Notes: generated from the letters alone by a model not told the origin. 64,000 nucleotides of DNA from Avibacterium sp. 20-132 (GCF_023611925.1 NZ_CP091456.1:2026001-2090000); one strand, 5' to 3'. Shown: positions 34,902-43,295, numbered from the stretch's first letter. Made by a program: numbers and translations.

Positions 34902-35140
34902 TAGAACGATTCCCTTTCTTGCATCTGTGGTTGCTCTCTATCAAGCATAAAATCATCTGATACGGTATGCACATCATTGAACCAACTATCCCAAACTGTA
35001 TTGATTGGAGTGATAATACGAGTATTGCCCTGAACAATAATATTTACATTTTTTATTTTTTCGGGCAATTCTGCAGTTTTAGGGATTCTAATTGCCTGAC
35101 TTTTATTGTTCATAAAAATAGTTGCGGTTACTATACTCAT
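34901..35140 (-). CDS. vapB: VapB antitoxin
   Basis: 79 residues from ATG 35140 (MSIVTATIFMNN), with CAGGAA upstream; the longer frame adds an AT-rich promoter region. An AbrB/MazE-type swapped-hairpin N-terminus (NKSQAIRIPKTAELP) is followed by an acidic toxin-binding tail. It neutralises VapC and probably represses its own promoter through the dyad at 35156-35176. Confidence 0.88.
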   Translation of the reverse strand: MSIVTATIFMNNKSQAIRIPKTAELPEKIKNVNIIVQGNTRIITPINTVWDSWFNDVHTVSDDFMLDREQPQMQERESF

Positions 35141-35155
35141 GCTAATTTCCTGCTT

Positions 35156-35176
35156 GTATATGATTTTTGTATATAC
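35156..35176 (-). promoter_or_regulatory. candidate VapB operator
   Basis: GTATAT (35156-35161) and ATATAC (35171-35176) form a dyad just upstream of vapB, where toxin-antitoxin complexes normally bind. Confidence 0.5.
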
Positions 35177-35276
35177 TATGCGATATGTAATGTATTGTAA
35201 AGTAAAAAGCACATAATTTAGACAAAATTAATTATGTGCTTTATTATTTAGTGTTGTTATTTTCTAAGTTCTACTT

Positions 35277-35711
35277 TTAAAGACCAGTTCGCCGAATCTG
35301 TGTTGAAGCGAAGTTTTGTTTAATCGCTTTTTTTACATTACATTCGATAGAGTCGTCATATTGCCCATTCTTGTAAATGTCAACGCTAGGGTTATCAATT
35401 GTATTAGTTCCTCTACCTTGAAGAAAGCCAACACGGTAAGAAATCCCGTTATTTTTAAGTTCCATTACATTCGTAATAAACCCTGAACCTACTGAAATTT
35501 CAGAGTTTTCATTGGCGATGACTTGTTTGATTGGATTTTTAAAACTAAATTGACCATAAGTGTATTCATAATCACTGCCAACTTTTTTCACCATAATGGG
35601 TTTACCATCTGTTGCCGTGCAAGAAAAAATAATACTGCTATTATTTGCAGCAAGGGCATTAGTAGAAAAAAGTGCGGTTAAAATAATGCTTAAAAAAAGA
35701 GATTTACGCAT
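35277..35711 (-). CDS. secreted small hypothetical protein
   Basis: 144 residues behind AGGAG. Signal peptide (MRKSLFLSIILTALFSTNAL, cleavage after AA). The mature part is beta-rich with two Cys (FSCTA and IECNV) likely to form a disulfide. Part of the cargo patch between vapBC and the PFL_4711-like gene. A Haemophilus uptake signal overlaps its signal-peptide codons. Family not recognised. Confidence 0.6.
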   Translation of the reverse strand: MRKSLFLSIILTALFSTNALAANNSSIIFSCTATDGKPIMVKKVGSDYEYTYGQFSFKNPIKQVIANENSEISVGSGFITNVMELKNNGISYRVGFLQGRGTNTIDNPSVDIYKNGQYDDSIECNVKKAIKQNFASTQIRRTGL

Positions 35712-35776
35712 AAGAAGCTCCTGTTATTTGAGACATAAATAATGTATCAATGAATGATTAAAAATGCGACTATTTT

Positions 35777-37774
35777 TTAGCTTGTTTTATTCAGGATATA
35801 ATCAGCCTCTTGATTCCGACGTCGAGCATTCATTCCGCCGTTATCAACTTGTCGTCTTCTGATTGCATTGGCTAATGCAGTCATATCACCTGTATTAGCT
35901 GAGACGTTTGCTGCTTTTACCACAGACTCCAATTTACTCAGAGAACCATAATTGTAAGCCATTGAGGTTAAAACAGCTTGTGCATTTGGGGGTAATTTAT
36001 CCCAAGTCTCGGCAGAAACGTTTCTTCTTGCAATATTTGCAAATTCTTTCGTTCTTCGGGCTAAATCTCGCTCCGCATCTTCTCTGGTTACGGTCATTCC
36101 AGCTTGTACTTTGATCACCGTACCATCCGCTTTGGTAATGGTATCTGAGCCGTAGCCTAAACGCTGTGCATTCATATCCCATTTTGCTGTACCAATAAAT
36201 CCTTCAAACTTTCTCAATAGATTTGTCGCTTGATCAAGAGAGGAACCGTTGATGGGGGCAATCGGTTTATAATTGCCAGAATAGTTTCCGCTTGCGTTAT
36301 AAGGCGGTCTATAAGGCACAACGTTGTTCACAATCGGAACATCTAGGGCAATATTTCGGCGAGGTAAGGCAATATCGCCTGCTTCCATATGATCTTCTGC
36401 ATTTGGCGTGCCGTAAGCTAAGTCATTGACACGTTTATCCACGTTGTCATAGCCCTCTCCATGATTGCCAACATTGGCTTCGCGGTTGAGTTTGTTTTGG
36501 ATCACAACAGATGCGGTGTTACTGGTGATCATTTTTTGCATATCCATTTCAAGTTTGACTTGAGAAATTTCTAAGTCAATTTTATTTAAGGTTTTTTCCA
36601 ACTCTTCTTGTGCATTCTTATCAGCGGCAACATAAGGCTCTCGCATTCCTGCGAGTATTGCTCGACGTGCTAGCAACATTTTTTCCATCACTTTGGCTGT
36701 CGCGATTTCGGCACTCAAACGTTGGCTAAGCACTTCCACGTCGGGATCTTCGCGTAAGGCTTCAATGAGTCCCCGTGTAACAGGAATGGTATTGGAACTC
36801 AGTTCAGCTAGCATTTCTTTACTTGGTGTATCCATATTCAGCACTTGTTCAAGTTTCTCTACGGTTTGCACATTTTCTTCTTCAATCGCAGGCGCCAGCC
36901 CAACACCCGCTTTTGAGCTGGTTTTCGGACCACAATCTTCAGTACAGGTCGAGATGGATTGTTCACCAATGGTTCGGGTTAAAAAATCAGAGAGTTTTTG
37001 TGGTGAGTCAAAGGTTTGGCAAGTCGCCCCTGTACAAGATTGTCCTGTAAGTGGACTTTCATCTAAGGCATTGCGGTTATGTAAGAGGTTGTAACCTGCT
37101 TTAGAGACATCTTCAATCAATTTGATTTGTTTTTGATTTTCGCCGCCGCGTTTTTGTCCCCCAATCCATTCTTTACCATTTTTCCCTTTATTGTCTTCCG
37201 ATTTTTTCTGTGCTTTTTGTGCATCGGGTTCGGTGGCCACAATGTCTTTATAATTTTCCAAATCCGCCGATTTTGCCCAACGCCCATTTAGGGTATAGTC
37301 AGCAAGTTGCTTGGACATCGCTTCACAACTGGTTTTTAGACGATTAAAATCAAGCCGTCCTTGATAAACGCCATTAGTCAGAATGTCATAAAGCTGCGGA
37401 TTGGCACGCTGAATAACCATCGCAGGAAGACTGGCTACCGCCCCTTTTGCCGACTCCATCACGTTTCCCATTAAATCCTTAAATCCCTCCGTGATGCCAT
37501 TTAATTGGTTTTTTACGGTGGTTTTAATGTCAAAATTACCGCACATTAAATTGGCTTTCCAGCCGATCCCAAATTCAATGGCTTTTAGGGATTTTGCTCG
37601 TGTCGGTGGTGTCATATAGCCTGAACCGCCGCCGATTTGATAGTAAATTTGATCGGATAAAACAGAGTCGGATTTATTGAATTGAATGTTGTCTAACAGG
37701 GAACTCTCTGCATAAATGGGAGATGTACTGAGTGCGAAAAGTACCGCAACACTGACTTTATTGAGTCGTTTCAT
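35777..37774 (-). CDS. PFL_4711-family transfer protein fused to a lysozyme-like domain
   Basis: 665 residues with a signal peptide (VSVAVLFALSTSPIYA). The N-terminal part, about 1-490, matches the TIGR03755/PFL_4711 transfer family: long, helical, with Cys pairs (CTGATCQ, CTEDCG). Residues about 510-660 form a GH24-type lysozyme domain: catalytic Glu in LRKFEGFIG, then LGYGSD and TREDAERDLA, and AVLTSMAYNYG. The fusion would couple peptidoglycan cutting to channel assembly. It ends the PFL_4709-4710-4711 operon. Confidence 0.8.
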   Translation of the reverse strand: MKRLNKVSVAVLFALSTSPIYAESSLLDNIQFNKSDSVLSDQIYYQIGGGSGYMTPPTRAKSLKAIEFGIGWKANLMCGNFDIKTTVKNQLNGITEGFKDLMGNVMESAKGAVASLPAMVIQRANPQLYDILTNGVYQGRLDFNRLKTSCEAMSKQLADYTLNGRWAKSADLENYKDIVATEPDAQKAQKKSEDNKGKNGKEWIGGQKRGGENQKQIKLIEDVSKAGYNLLHNRNALDESPLTGQSCTGATCQTFDSPQKLSDFLTRTIGEQSISTCTEDCGPKTSSKAGVGLAPAIEEENVQTVEKLEQVLNMDTPSKEMLAELSSNTIPVTRGLIEALREDPDVEVLSQRLSAEIATAKVMEKMLLARRAILAGMREPYVAADKNAQEELEKTLNKIDLEISQVKLEMDMQKMITSNTASVVIQNKLNREANVGNHGEGYDNVDKRVNDLAYGTPNAEDHMEAGDIALPRRNIALDVPIVNNVVPYRPPYNASGNYSGNYKPIAPINGSSLDQATNLLRKFEGFIGTAKWDMNAQRLGYGSDTITKADGTVIKVQAGMTVTREDAERDLARRTKEFANIARRNVSAETWDKLPPNAQAVLTSMAYNYGSLSKLESVVKAANVSANTGDMTALANAIRRRQVDNGGMNARRRNQEADYILNKTS

Positions 37775-37785
37775 TTTGTTTCCTT

Positions 37786-38712
37786 TTATTCGTTGTCGTT
37801 ATACCAATCAATACTGTATAAAAAGGTTTGTCCACGACGCTTACAGCATTTATAAGGACGCCATAACGCCCAGGCATAATTGCCTTTTTCAGATAACATT
37901 GTTGGCGGGGTATCAGGGAATGCACTGCAAGATTGTTGCATCTCAGGGGAGAGTTGTTGCCATTTATGATTATTGGCATTGCCTTCTTTAACGGGTTTAG
38001 GATACCAAGTGCCTGCACCGCCTGTTCTCGCAGCAGGCTGATAAATATGGAGTTGTCCTGTGCGGGTAACAATGTCGGCAACACGCTGTGCAATGACGGC
38101 TGATGCCTTATAATCATCCACTTGGGTTACCGCACCACCGCGAGGAAAAATATTTCCCCACATCTCCGCCCCTGAACGCACTTCACGCATTCCTGGCGTG
38201 AGGGCTTCAGGGTAAAACATCTCGGGCAAATTTTGTCGCCAAGCAAAGTAATCAAGACTACTTAAAAAATACGGCATAAATGGTGTTGTTTGGGTTTGGC
38301 AATAATAACCTGTACTTTTTAACAAATTACCAATCGCCCCTTGAGGGTGGCCAAGTGCAGTAGCATTTTTAAAATTAAGCTGGCTGTAATTTTTTTGTGG
38401 TGAGCGATATTCCCCGCCTTTAACCCCTTGAGACATCACATTCATTTCTGACCACGGATTTTGTCCATCGTGGTTATAGGCTGAAACCACCATTTCAGGC
38501 AAAAAGTGGCGTACTTTTGTTGAAGTGCGAACTTTGCAACCAAAATAAGTGCAGAAGAGCCAGAAACAGGTGCCAACCACCTTGTATTCTAAGCAGCTAG
38601 TTGAGGCGCTCGATGCCATAATGGTTGCGGTATTGATTTCGCCTTGTGCTGTTGTAGTAAAAGCAAGTGCGGTACAAAGTGCGGTCAGTTTTTGCGGGAT
38701 TTTTATTGTCAC
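37786..38712 (-). CDS. PFL_4710-family, TraU-like transfer protein (TIGR03756)
   Basis: 308 residues with a signal peptide. Many Cys (CLEYKVVGTCFWLFCTYFGC near residues 36-55, later CCKRRG) fit the disulfide-rich TraU family needed for DNA transfer rather than pilus formation. The signal-peptide codons contain two adjacent Haemophilus uptake signals (ALCTAL), at about 38653-38686. 11 bp upstream of the PFL_4711-like gene and 1 bp after the PFL_4709-like gene. Confidence 0.85.
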   Translation of the reverse strand: MTIKIPQKLTALCTALAFTTTAQGEINTATIMASSASTSCLEYKVVGTCFWLFCTYFGCKVRTSTKVRHFLPEMVVSAYNHDGQNPWSEMNVMSQGVKGGEYRSPQKNYSQLNFKNATALGHPQGAIGNLLKSTGYYCQTQTTPFMPYFLSSLDYFAWRQNLPEMFYPEALTPGMREVRSGAEMWGNIFPRGGAVTQVDDYKASAVIAQRVADIVTRTGQLHIYQPAARTGGAGTWYPKPVKEGNANNHKWQQLSPEMQQSCSAFPDTPPTMLSEKGNYAWALWRPYKCCKRRGQTFLYSIDWYNDNE

Positions 38713-38713
38713 G

Positions 38714-39151
38714 TTATTTTCCCTCTTTTTGATTTATCCATTGTTTCCAAAGTTGAATGGCATACTGAACATCAGTGACACCATAAATAACACCTTGACC
38801 AAATTGTGGGCTGTCAAATAACATCGCGGGCACTTTGCGAATGCCCATTTGCCAGCCCATGATCACGCCTTGATAAGCCTGCTGTAATTCGCGGATTTGG
38901 GTTTGGCTATCAGGACGTTGAAAAAACGCTTTAGCTTGATATTCCGCTTGTGTAGGATTGGTACTTAAGCCTTGGCTAAGCTGGTCTTCCCATTGTTCGA
39001 CGCGGTCGAGATGGTAAAGATGCTGAGCTAATTGGACATTTTGAATGGGATAGGCTTGTGTGCTGAAAACCGTGATATTGACTTCGCGTGGAAGTTCAGC
39101 CCAAGCAGCTATACTGATACTTAAACATACAAGGAGCGTTCGCTTTATCAT
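38714..39151 (-). CDS. PFL_4709-family transfer protein, thioredoxin-like (TIGR03757)
   Basis: 145 residues with a signal peptide (cleavage near AWA-ELP). VNITVFSTQAYPIQN at the mature N-terminus and RKVPAMLFDSPQF (a cis-Pro-type loop) suggest a thioredoxin-like fold, though the CxxC is absent. First gene of the minus-strand transfer operon; 150 bp upstream begins the second pseudoknot RNA on the opposite strand. Confidence 0.82.
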   Translation of the reverse strand: MIKRTLLVCLSISIAAWAELPREVNITVFSTQAYPIQNVQLAQHLYHLDRVEQWEDQLSQGLSTNPTQAEYQAKAFFQRPDSQTQIRELQQAYQGVIMGWQMGIRKVPAMLFDSPQFGQGVIYGVTDVQYAIQLWKQWINQKEGK

Positions 39152-39299
39152 GACCTTTTACCAACTAAAAGAGAAATAGCCCAACCTTAGCGAACTTCCA
39201 AAATGAACTGAATAATTAATTCTCTTTGAAATAGAAACAATTATTGTGCAAAGAAACAGCAAAAAAGGATTTTTTTATGGGAGTGAATTTTGTATGATA

Positions 39300-39450
39300 A
39301 GGGCATTAAGTCAGCTACTTTGGTAGCCCTTAAAACGTTGCAGAACACCTGAAATAGCAACGGACTAGCCCGCTGTGGTAGTTGTGTTCATTGCCGAAAT
39401 AACCTCAGCATTCTGAAAGAGGTTTCAGTGATTACACTGTGAATGTGTCT
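39300..39450 (+). ncRNA. second tandem pseudoknot RNA, STAXI-like
   Basis: Unit A: GCTAC/GTAGC hairpin (39314-39327), then GTTGC (39337-39341) with GCAAC (39357-39361) interleaved with AACAC (39344-39348) and GTGTT (39384-39388). Unit B: AACCTC (39401-39406) with GAGGTT (39419-39424) interleaved with GCATTC (39408-39413) and GAATGT (39441-39446). Homologous to 12885-13033; stem 1 of unit B is completely different yet still complementary. It opens leader cluster 2. A TATGAT at 39293-39298 just upstream could be a -10 box. Confidence 0.78.
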
Positions 39451-39465
39451 TTTATCTCACCTGTT

Positions 39466-39532
39466 CAGGGAAAAATGTCCCTGCAGGGCGTTTCTCCTTG
39501 AACCTATGTTTAACTTCAATGGAGAATGCATT
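39466..39532 (+). promoter_or_regulatory. structured leader M1
   Basis: Hairpin CAGGGA (39466-39471)/TCCCTG (39478-39483). Downstream TTCTCC (39492-39497) complements the Shine-Dalgarno GGAGAA (39521-39526); the outer part of this stem is mismatched. Confidence 0.55.
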
Positions 39533-39883
39533 ATGAGCAATTCACTTCCTTTCGATCCCTTTGGATCATCTCAACAACCCGAAAAAGCCAAAAAATCTTT
39601 TTCCTATGTTTTAGGTCGGGGTTTAGGCAAAGCCGTGGTTTTTGCACGCAACAAACTATCAGGCGTGAGCCAAGCAGTTCATCACAGTATTGAAGACGAT
39701 GTTCAGCGACGTTTGGCTGAGCAAGAAGCCTTTCACGAAATGTTGCAACAGCAACAGGAAATTTCGTATTGTGAAGAAATCGAAAAACTTAAGCGGCGTC
39801 ATTTAAAAGTCGTTCTCTCAATGAGCTTAATTGGCTTACTGATGGGGGCGGTGTCTGCGGCTATCTTATTTTGGTATTACTAA
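39533..39883 (+). CDS. small membrane-anchored hypothetical protein
   Basis: 116 residues from ATG 39533, set by GGAG and the leader. Polar N-terminal half, a helical charged segment (about 55-90, DDVQRRLAEQEAFHEMLQQQ) likely to form a coiled coil, and a C-terminal transmembrane helix (about 92-115). Tail-anchored layout. First gene of leader cluster 2; family not recognised. Confidence 0.65.
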   Translation: MSNSLPFDPFGSSQQPEKAKKSFSYVLGRGLGKAVVFARNKLSGVSQAVHHSIEDDVQRRLAEQEAFHEMLQQQQEISYCEEIEKLKRRHLKVVLSMSLIGLLMGAVSAAILFWYY

Positions 39884-39910
39884 ACTGACATTTAGTTAAC
39901 CTTGCTACGT

Positions 39911-39978
39911 CCTTTGGGGAAACATATTGCTTCCCACAAGGAGGTTGTGTTTCCCCACTATTTTTAAGGAGAAACACA
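39911..39978 (+). promoter_or_regulatory. structured leader M2
   Basis: Hairpin CCTTTGGGG...CCCACAAGG (39911-39941). Anti-SD TTGTGTTTCCCC (39945-39956) can pair perfectly over 9 bp with loop GGGGAAACA (39916-39924), or with GGAGAAACACAA (39968-39979) around the Shine-Dalgarno with one mismatch. Confidence 0.75.
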
Positions 39979-40236
39979 ATGAGAGTGCAAATTTTATTCT
40001 CAGCAGTTGGAGATTATATGCCGAAATATCAGCATCTTGATACTAAACCCCAGCAAGCCTTGATTGATGAAATTATTCAGCGAGCTAAGGCTGTTTGGGC
40101 AGCTCGCCAACCACAAGAAAGTGCGGTGCGATTTTTACAAAAAATGCCAGCACAACATGGTTCACATTTTCGTTTTTTGGAGGTGACTCAAAAAGATGAA
40201 AATACCTTGTTGGTCTCAGGAGGGCGAACAAGATGA
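39979..40236 (+). CDS. small hypothetical protein
   Basis: 85 residues behind AAGGAG; MPKYQHLDTK at residue 14 is an alternative start without the leader signals. Helical N-terminal half, basic C-terminus. No motif recognised. It overlaps the next small gene by 4 bp (ATGA). Confidence 0.6.
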   Translation: MRVQILFSAVGDYMPKYQHLDTKPQQALIDEIIQRAKAVWAARQPQESAVRFLQKMPAQHGSHFRFLEVTQKDENTLLVSGGRTR

Positions 40237-40403
40237 AAGCCAAGCTAAAAGCATTATTCCATCATTTACAGACAGTAACGTTATTGCGCTTAAGTGATGA
40301 TTTACGCAAAGGGGCTTACCTGATGGGACTTGTAGGAACGGTTTTATTTTCAGACAACGTTTCTGTTCTTGAAGGGGGTTTAACCCTTCAACACCTATCT
40401 TAA
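40233..40403 (+). CDS. 56-residue small protein
   Basis: ATG 40233 overlaps the previous stop and has AGGAGGG 8 bp upstream, strong evidence of coupled translation. A moderately hydrophobic segment (about 28-46, AYLMGLVGTVLFSD) may associate with the membrane. Family not recognised. Confidence 0.6.
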   Translation: MKAKLKALFHHLQTVTLLRLSDDLRKGAYLMGLVGTVLFSDNVSVLEGGLTLQHLS

Positions 40404-40427
40404 TCGTATCACGATAAGATATTCCTA

Positions 40428-40491
40428 TCCTTAGGGGAAAACCTTTCCCTTGAGGAAATGTGTTTCCCCTTTTTTATTTTGGAGAAACACA
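40428..40491 (+). promoter_or_regulatory. structured leader M3
   Basis: Hairpin TCCTTAGGGG (40428-40437)/CCCTTGAGGA (40447-40456). Anti-SD TGTGTTTCCCC (40459-40469) complements GGAGAAACACA (40481-40491) with one mismatch; loop GGGGAAAAC is a near match for the same anti-SD. Confidence 0.72.
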
Positions 40492-41319
40492 ATGAATATT
40501 TTACACACTTATTTTGACAATAAATTGGTTGAAGCAGGCTTTCCAAGTGAATTAACTATTGAAAGTTCGCTTTCTTATAGCCAAGGCGATGGCGTTGCTT
40601 TTTATGGGCGACTTTATTCTGATGATTGGATAAATTTGTATAAACACATTTATCCTGATCAAACAGAGAAAGCCTATCGCCGATTTGCATTTATTGCCGA
40701 ATATATCGGGGCGAATGAGTATTTCAATGTACTTGACATTACGCGTAATCATTTCGGGTATCGTTATTCACATTGTAATACGATGAGTCTTGATGCTCGT
40801 CCAGCGGAAGAAGCGTTTTGCTTTCGAGATATTCGCAACAAAGATAAAGAAATGTTCAGAGAAATCTGGGATAGCTTTATTGCGGATTTAGGTGAATATA
40901 TTAAAGCCATCTCAACAATGCTGGAACGTCTCGGTTATCGTTTACTGGAGTCGATGTATATTGAACCAGAAGAAAAACGTCGCACCATTAACACCAAGCA
41001 GTATCGCATTGAATTTACGGTTGAACCTGTGCCTTTTCATTATGGCTATTTTAGCTCAGAAGATTTTGGCTACGAGGATACCAATCAATTTTGCGAAGCC
41101 ATCTTGAGTGGTATGAAAATCGTTGATTTAAGTGCCACGGTATATCACAAAGCACTCGGCATTCAAATGGGTGAGAGTTCTTTAAGTTGGTGTACTTGCT
41201 TGAGTGAGGATACTACTTACGGCGGCAGTCAACGTTATTTAATCCTTGATGCTATTCGTGAAGCAAGAACCTTTGCACACAAGTTGGCGGGCTTAACGCA
41301 ATTACGTCAGCCTCAATAA
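40492..41319 (+). CDS. hypothetical protein
   Basis: 275 residues from ATG 40492. Soluble, rich in Tyr/Phe and acidic residues, with several Cys (SHCNTM, FCEAIL, WCTCLSE). No signal peptide or membrane segment. I do not recognise a family. Located between small membrane-protein genes and the antirestriction gene, under the same leader type, so it may act in the same early-transfer programme. Confidence 0.65.
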   Translation: MNILHTYFDNKLVEAGFPSELTIESSLSYSQGDGVAFYGRLYSDDWINLYKHIYPDQTEKAYRRFAFIAEYIGANEYFNVLDITRNHFGYRYSHCNTMSLDARPAEEAFCFRDIRNKDKEMFREIWDSFIADLGEYIKAISTMLERLGYRLLESMYIEPEEKRRTINTKQYRIEFTVEPVPFHYGYFSSEDFGYEDTNQFCEAILSGMKIVDLSATVYHKALGIQMGESSLSWCTCLSEDTTYGGSQRYLILDAIREARTFAHKLAGLTQLRQPQ

Positions 41320-41336
41320 ATTGACTGACTTTTCAA

Positions 41337-41397
41337 CCCAATCGGGGAACATTCCCGATTGTGGGGCTGTTCCCTTTTTCTATTTAGGAGAACAGTA
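41337..41397 (+). promoter_or_regulatory. structured leader M4 (clearest switch)
   Basis: Hairpin CAATCGGG (41339-41346)/CCCGATTG (41354-41361), perfect 8 bp. Anti-SD CTGTTCCC (41367-41374) pairs with loop GGGAACA or with SD GGAGAACAG (41387-41395). Core AACA is shared by loop and SD and differs from other leaders. Confidence 0.78.
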
Positions 41398-42366
41398 ATG
41401 AACAATTCAACACAGAAAACAGATATTTACCAAGAAATTACCGATCGCATTATTAGCGCACTTGAAGCGGGCACGGTTCCTTGGCTAAAACCTTGGAATA
41501 ACCCTGAGGGTAATTTAGGTATCCCTCGTAATGCGGTATCAGGACGATACTATCAAGGAATAAATATATTACTTTTATGGCTTGCGGGTGCAGAAAATGG
41601 CTATCGACAATGTAAATGGATCACCGCTCGCGCGGCCAACAAATTAGGTGGCTATGTGCGTAAAGGTGAGAACGCGACGATTGTGGCGAGCTATTGTCCG
41701 ATTGAACGTGAAAAATGCGACGATGAGGGTAACCCGATTTGTGATGAAGAAGGAAACCCTGAAATGGAGCAGTTTGCCATTTTAAAACGTTATCCTGTTT
41801 TCAACATCGAACAATGTGACGGTTTGCCGAAAGTAATGTTTGATCACGTTCAAGAACGTACAGTAGATGCTGAGCTGACCCAATACCAGATTTACGCAGA
41901 TATTCGCAAAATTATCGATGGTATGTCGCTGACAGTGAATATCGGACCAAGTCCTAACGCTTTTTATCGACCGAGTGCCGATAAAATTGTGATGCCTGAA
42001 ATGAAGCAATTCCATTCAGAGCAGGATTTTTACAGTGTACTTTTGCACGAAATGACGCATGCCACAGGGCACGCCTCGCGTTTAAATCGAGAAGGCATTG
42101 CCTCAGGTAAAGCCAAATTTGGCAACAAAGTCTATGCGTTTGAAGAGCTAATTGCTGAAATGGGCGGGGCATTTTTATGTGCACATCTTGGGTTTAACCA
42201 AGTTCCACAAAATGCCGCCTATATTCAAAGTTGGCTCAAGATTTTGAAAGAGGATAATCGTGCCATTCTCAAAGCCTCAGGGTTTGCCCGCAAAGCCTGT
42301 GAATATATGCTTGAGACGCTTGATGTTCAAAAACAATATGAACATTACTATCCTGAAGCAGCGTAA
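41398..42366 (+). CDS. ArdC-type antirestriction protein with metallopeptidase domain
   Basis: 322 residues from ATG 41398. The N-terminal ssDNA-binding domain (DUF1738/ArdC: TDRIISALEAGTVPWLKPWN, then NAVSGRYYQGINILLL) occupies about 1-130. A zincin-like domain carries HEMTH at 217-221, with GHASRLNRE following and EELIAEMGGAFL as the downstream Glu motif. ArdC proteins protect incoming plasmid DNA from restriction in a new host. Placement behind a leader and in the pseudoknot RNA cluster fits an establishment function. Confidence 0.88.
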   Translation: MNNSTQKTDIYQEITDRIISALEAGTVPWLKPWNNPEGNLGIPRNAVSGRYYQGINILLLWLAGAENGYRQCKWITARAANKLGGYVRKGENATIVASYCPIEREKCDDEGNPICDEEGNPEMEQFAILKRYPVFNIEQCDGLPKVMFDHVQERTVDAELTQYQIYADIRKIIDGMSLTVNIGPSPNAFYRPSADKIVMPEMKQFHSEQDFYSVLLHEMTHATGHASRLNREGIASGKAKFGNKVYAFEELIAEMGGAFLCAHLGFNQVPQNAAYIQSWLKILKEDNRAILKASGFARKACEYMLETLDVQKQYEHYYPEAA

Positions 42367-42416
42367 ACCATACGGAGTGGCATCATTTAATGATGCACCT
42401 CTTCCTTTCAACCTTT

Positions 42417-42446
42417 AAAAGTGCGGTGAAATTTAACCGCACTTTT
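42417..42446 (+). terminator. uptake-signal inverted-pair terminator after ardC
   Basis: AAAAGTGCGGT and ACCGCACTTTT flank a short AT loop; a Haemophilus-type uptake pair acting as terminator within the ICE. Confidence 0.88.
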
Positions 42447-42520
42447 CCCAATGGGGATACATTTATCCCTTTGGGGTAGTGTATCCCTTTTATCATTTAA
42501 CTTAAATAAGGAGATACACA
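42447..42520 (+). promoter_or_regulatory. structured leader M5 (clear covariation)
   Basis: Hairpin CCCAATGGGGAT...ATCCCTTTGGG (42447-42475). Anti-SD GTGTATCCC (42479-42487) pairs with loop GGGATACA or with the SD region GATACAC (42513-42519). The core ATACA replaces AAACA of L4 in all three positions. Confidence 0.77.
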
Positions 42521-43270
42521 ATGCCAAATTGGTGTGAAAATACCCTTGAAGTAGATACGACCAATGCAACGTTAGCAAAAGCGATTGCTGAAAAAGTCTT
42601 TCGATTTGATCCAAAAGAGAAAGAACGAATCGTTGATTTCAATTTACTGATCCCTATGCCTAAAGAGTTAAATATCACTTGTGGTAGTTTGGGTGATTTC
42701 TCAGAAACATTGCTTCGTTTGGATCAGTCTCAGACACTAACGGATAACCTTATTGCGGATTATATTACTGGAAATGAGAGAAAGGGGTTAAGGCTCTCTT
42801 TATTATCTCGACAAAATAATTGGACTATTGGCAATTTTGTTTATTTTTTGAGAAATAATCCAGATGAACAAAATTATTTTGGCTATGACTTAGCATTGGG
42901 ACAGGCTTATATTGATAATCAATTAAAATATGGTGCTAGAACATGGTACGACTGGGCTTATAACAATTGGGGGGTCAAGTGGAACGCAAATACCCAATAT
43001 TGTGATGAGTTTAATGAAGGTAATACCTGTTTTTATGTTTGCTTTGATACGCCTTGGAACCCACCTAATGAATGGGTAAATACGCTTATTCAGACATTTC
43101 CTGAGGCCAAAATAAAATTGACTTATTTTGAACCAGGAATATTTTTTGGTGGTGTTGAAAGTTCTGATGAAGCAGAAACCTGTTATTACCAATATCCTGA
43201 CTCAACCAAGCAAGCCTTAAAAATCGCGGAAGAATTTGGTTATTCTGAAGAGGATTTTAAGTTTTCTTAA
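42521..43270 (+). CDS. DUF1281/YubB-like protein
   Basis: 249 residues beginning MPNWCENTLEVD, the hallmark of the DUF1281/YubB ferredoxin-like family found on many conjugative plasmids, often in leading regions. The C-terminal half is aromatic (WAYNNWGVKWNAN, then CFYVCFDTPWNPPNEW). Function unknown. Leader-controlled, between ardC and the methylase-like gene, an arrangement consistent with early expression after transfer. Confidence 0.82.
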   Translation: MPNWCENTLEVDTTNATLAKAIAEKVFRFDPKEKERIVDFNLLIPMPKELNITCGSLGDFSETLLRLDQSQTLTDNLIADYITGNERKGLRLSLLSRQNNWTIGNFVYFLRNNPDEQNYFGYDLALGQAYIDNQLKYGARTWYDWAYNNWGVKWNANTQYCDEFNEGNTCFYVCFDTPWNPPNEWVNTLIQTFPEAKIKLTYFEPGIFFGGVESSDEAETCYYQYPDSTKQALKIAEEFGYSEEDFKFS

Positions 43271-43295
43271 CAGTAAGGTTTAGACAATACGTTAA

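Noticed and set aside
36693..37094. 133-codon + strand frame
   Set aside because: Antisense to the PFL_4711-like gene; Ser-rich composition typical of a shadow frame.
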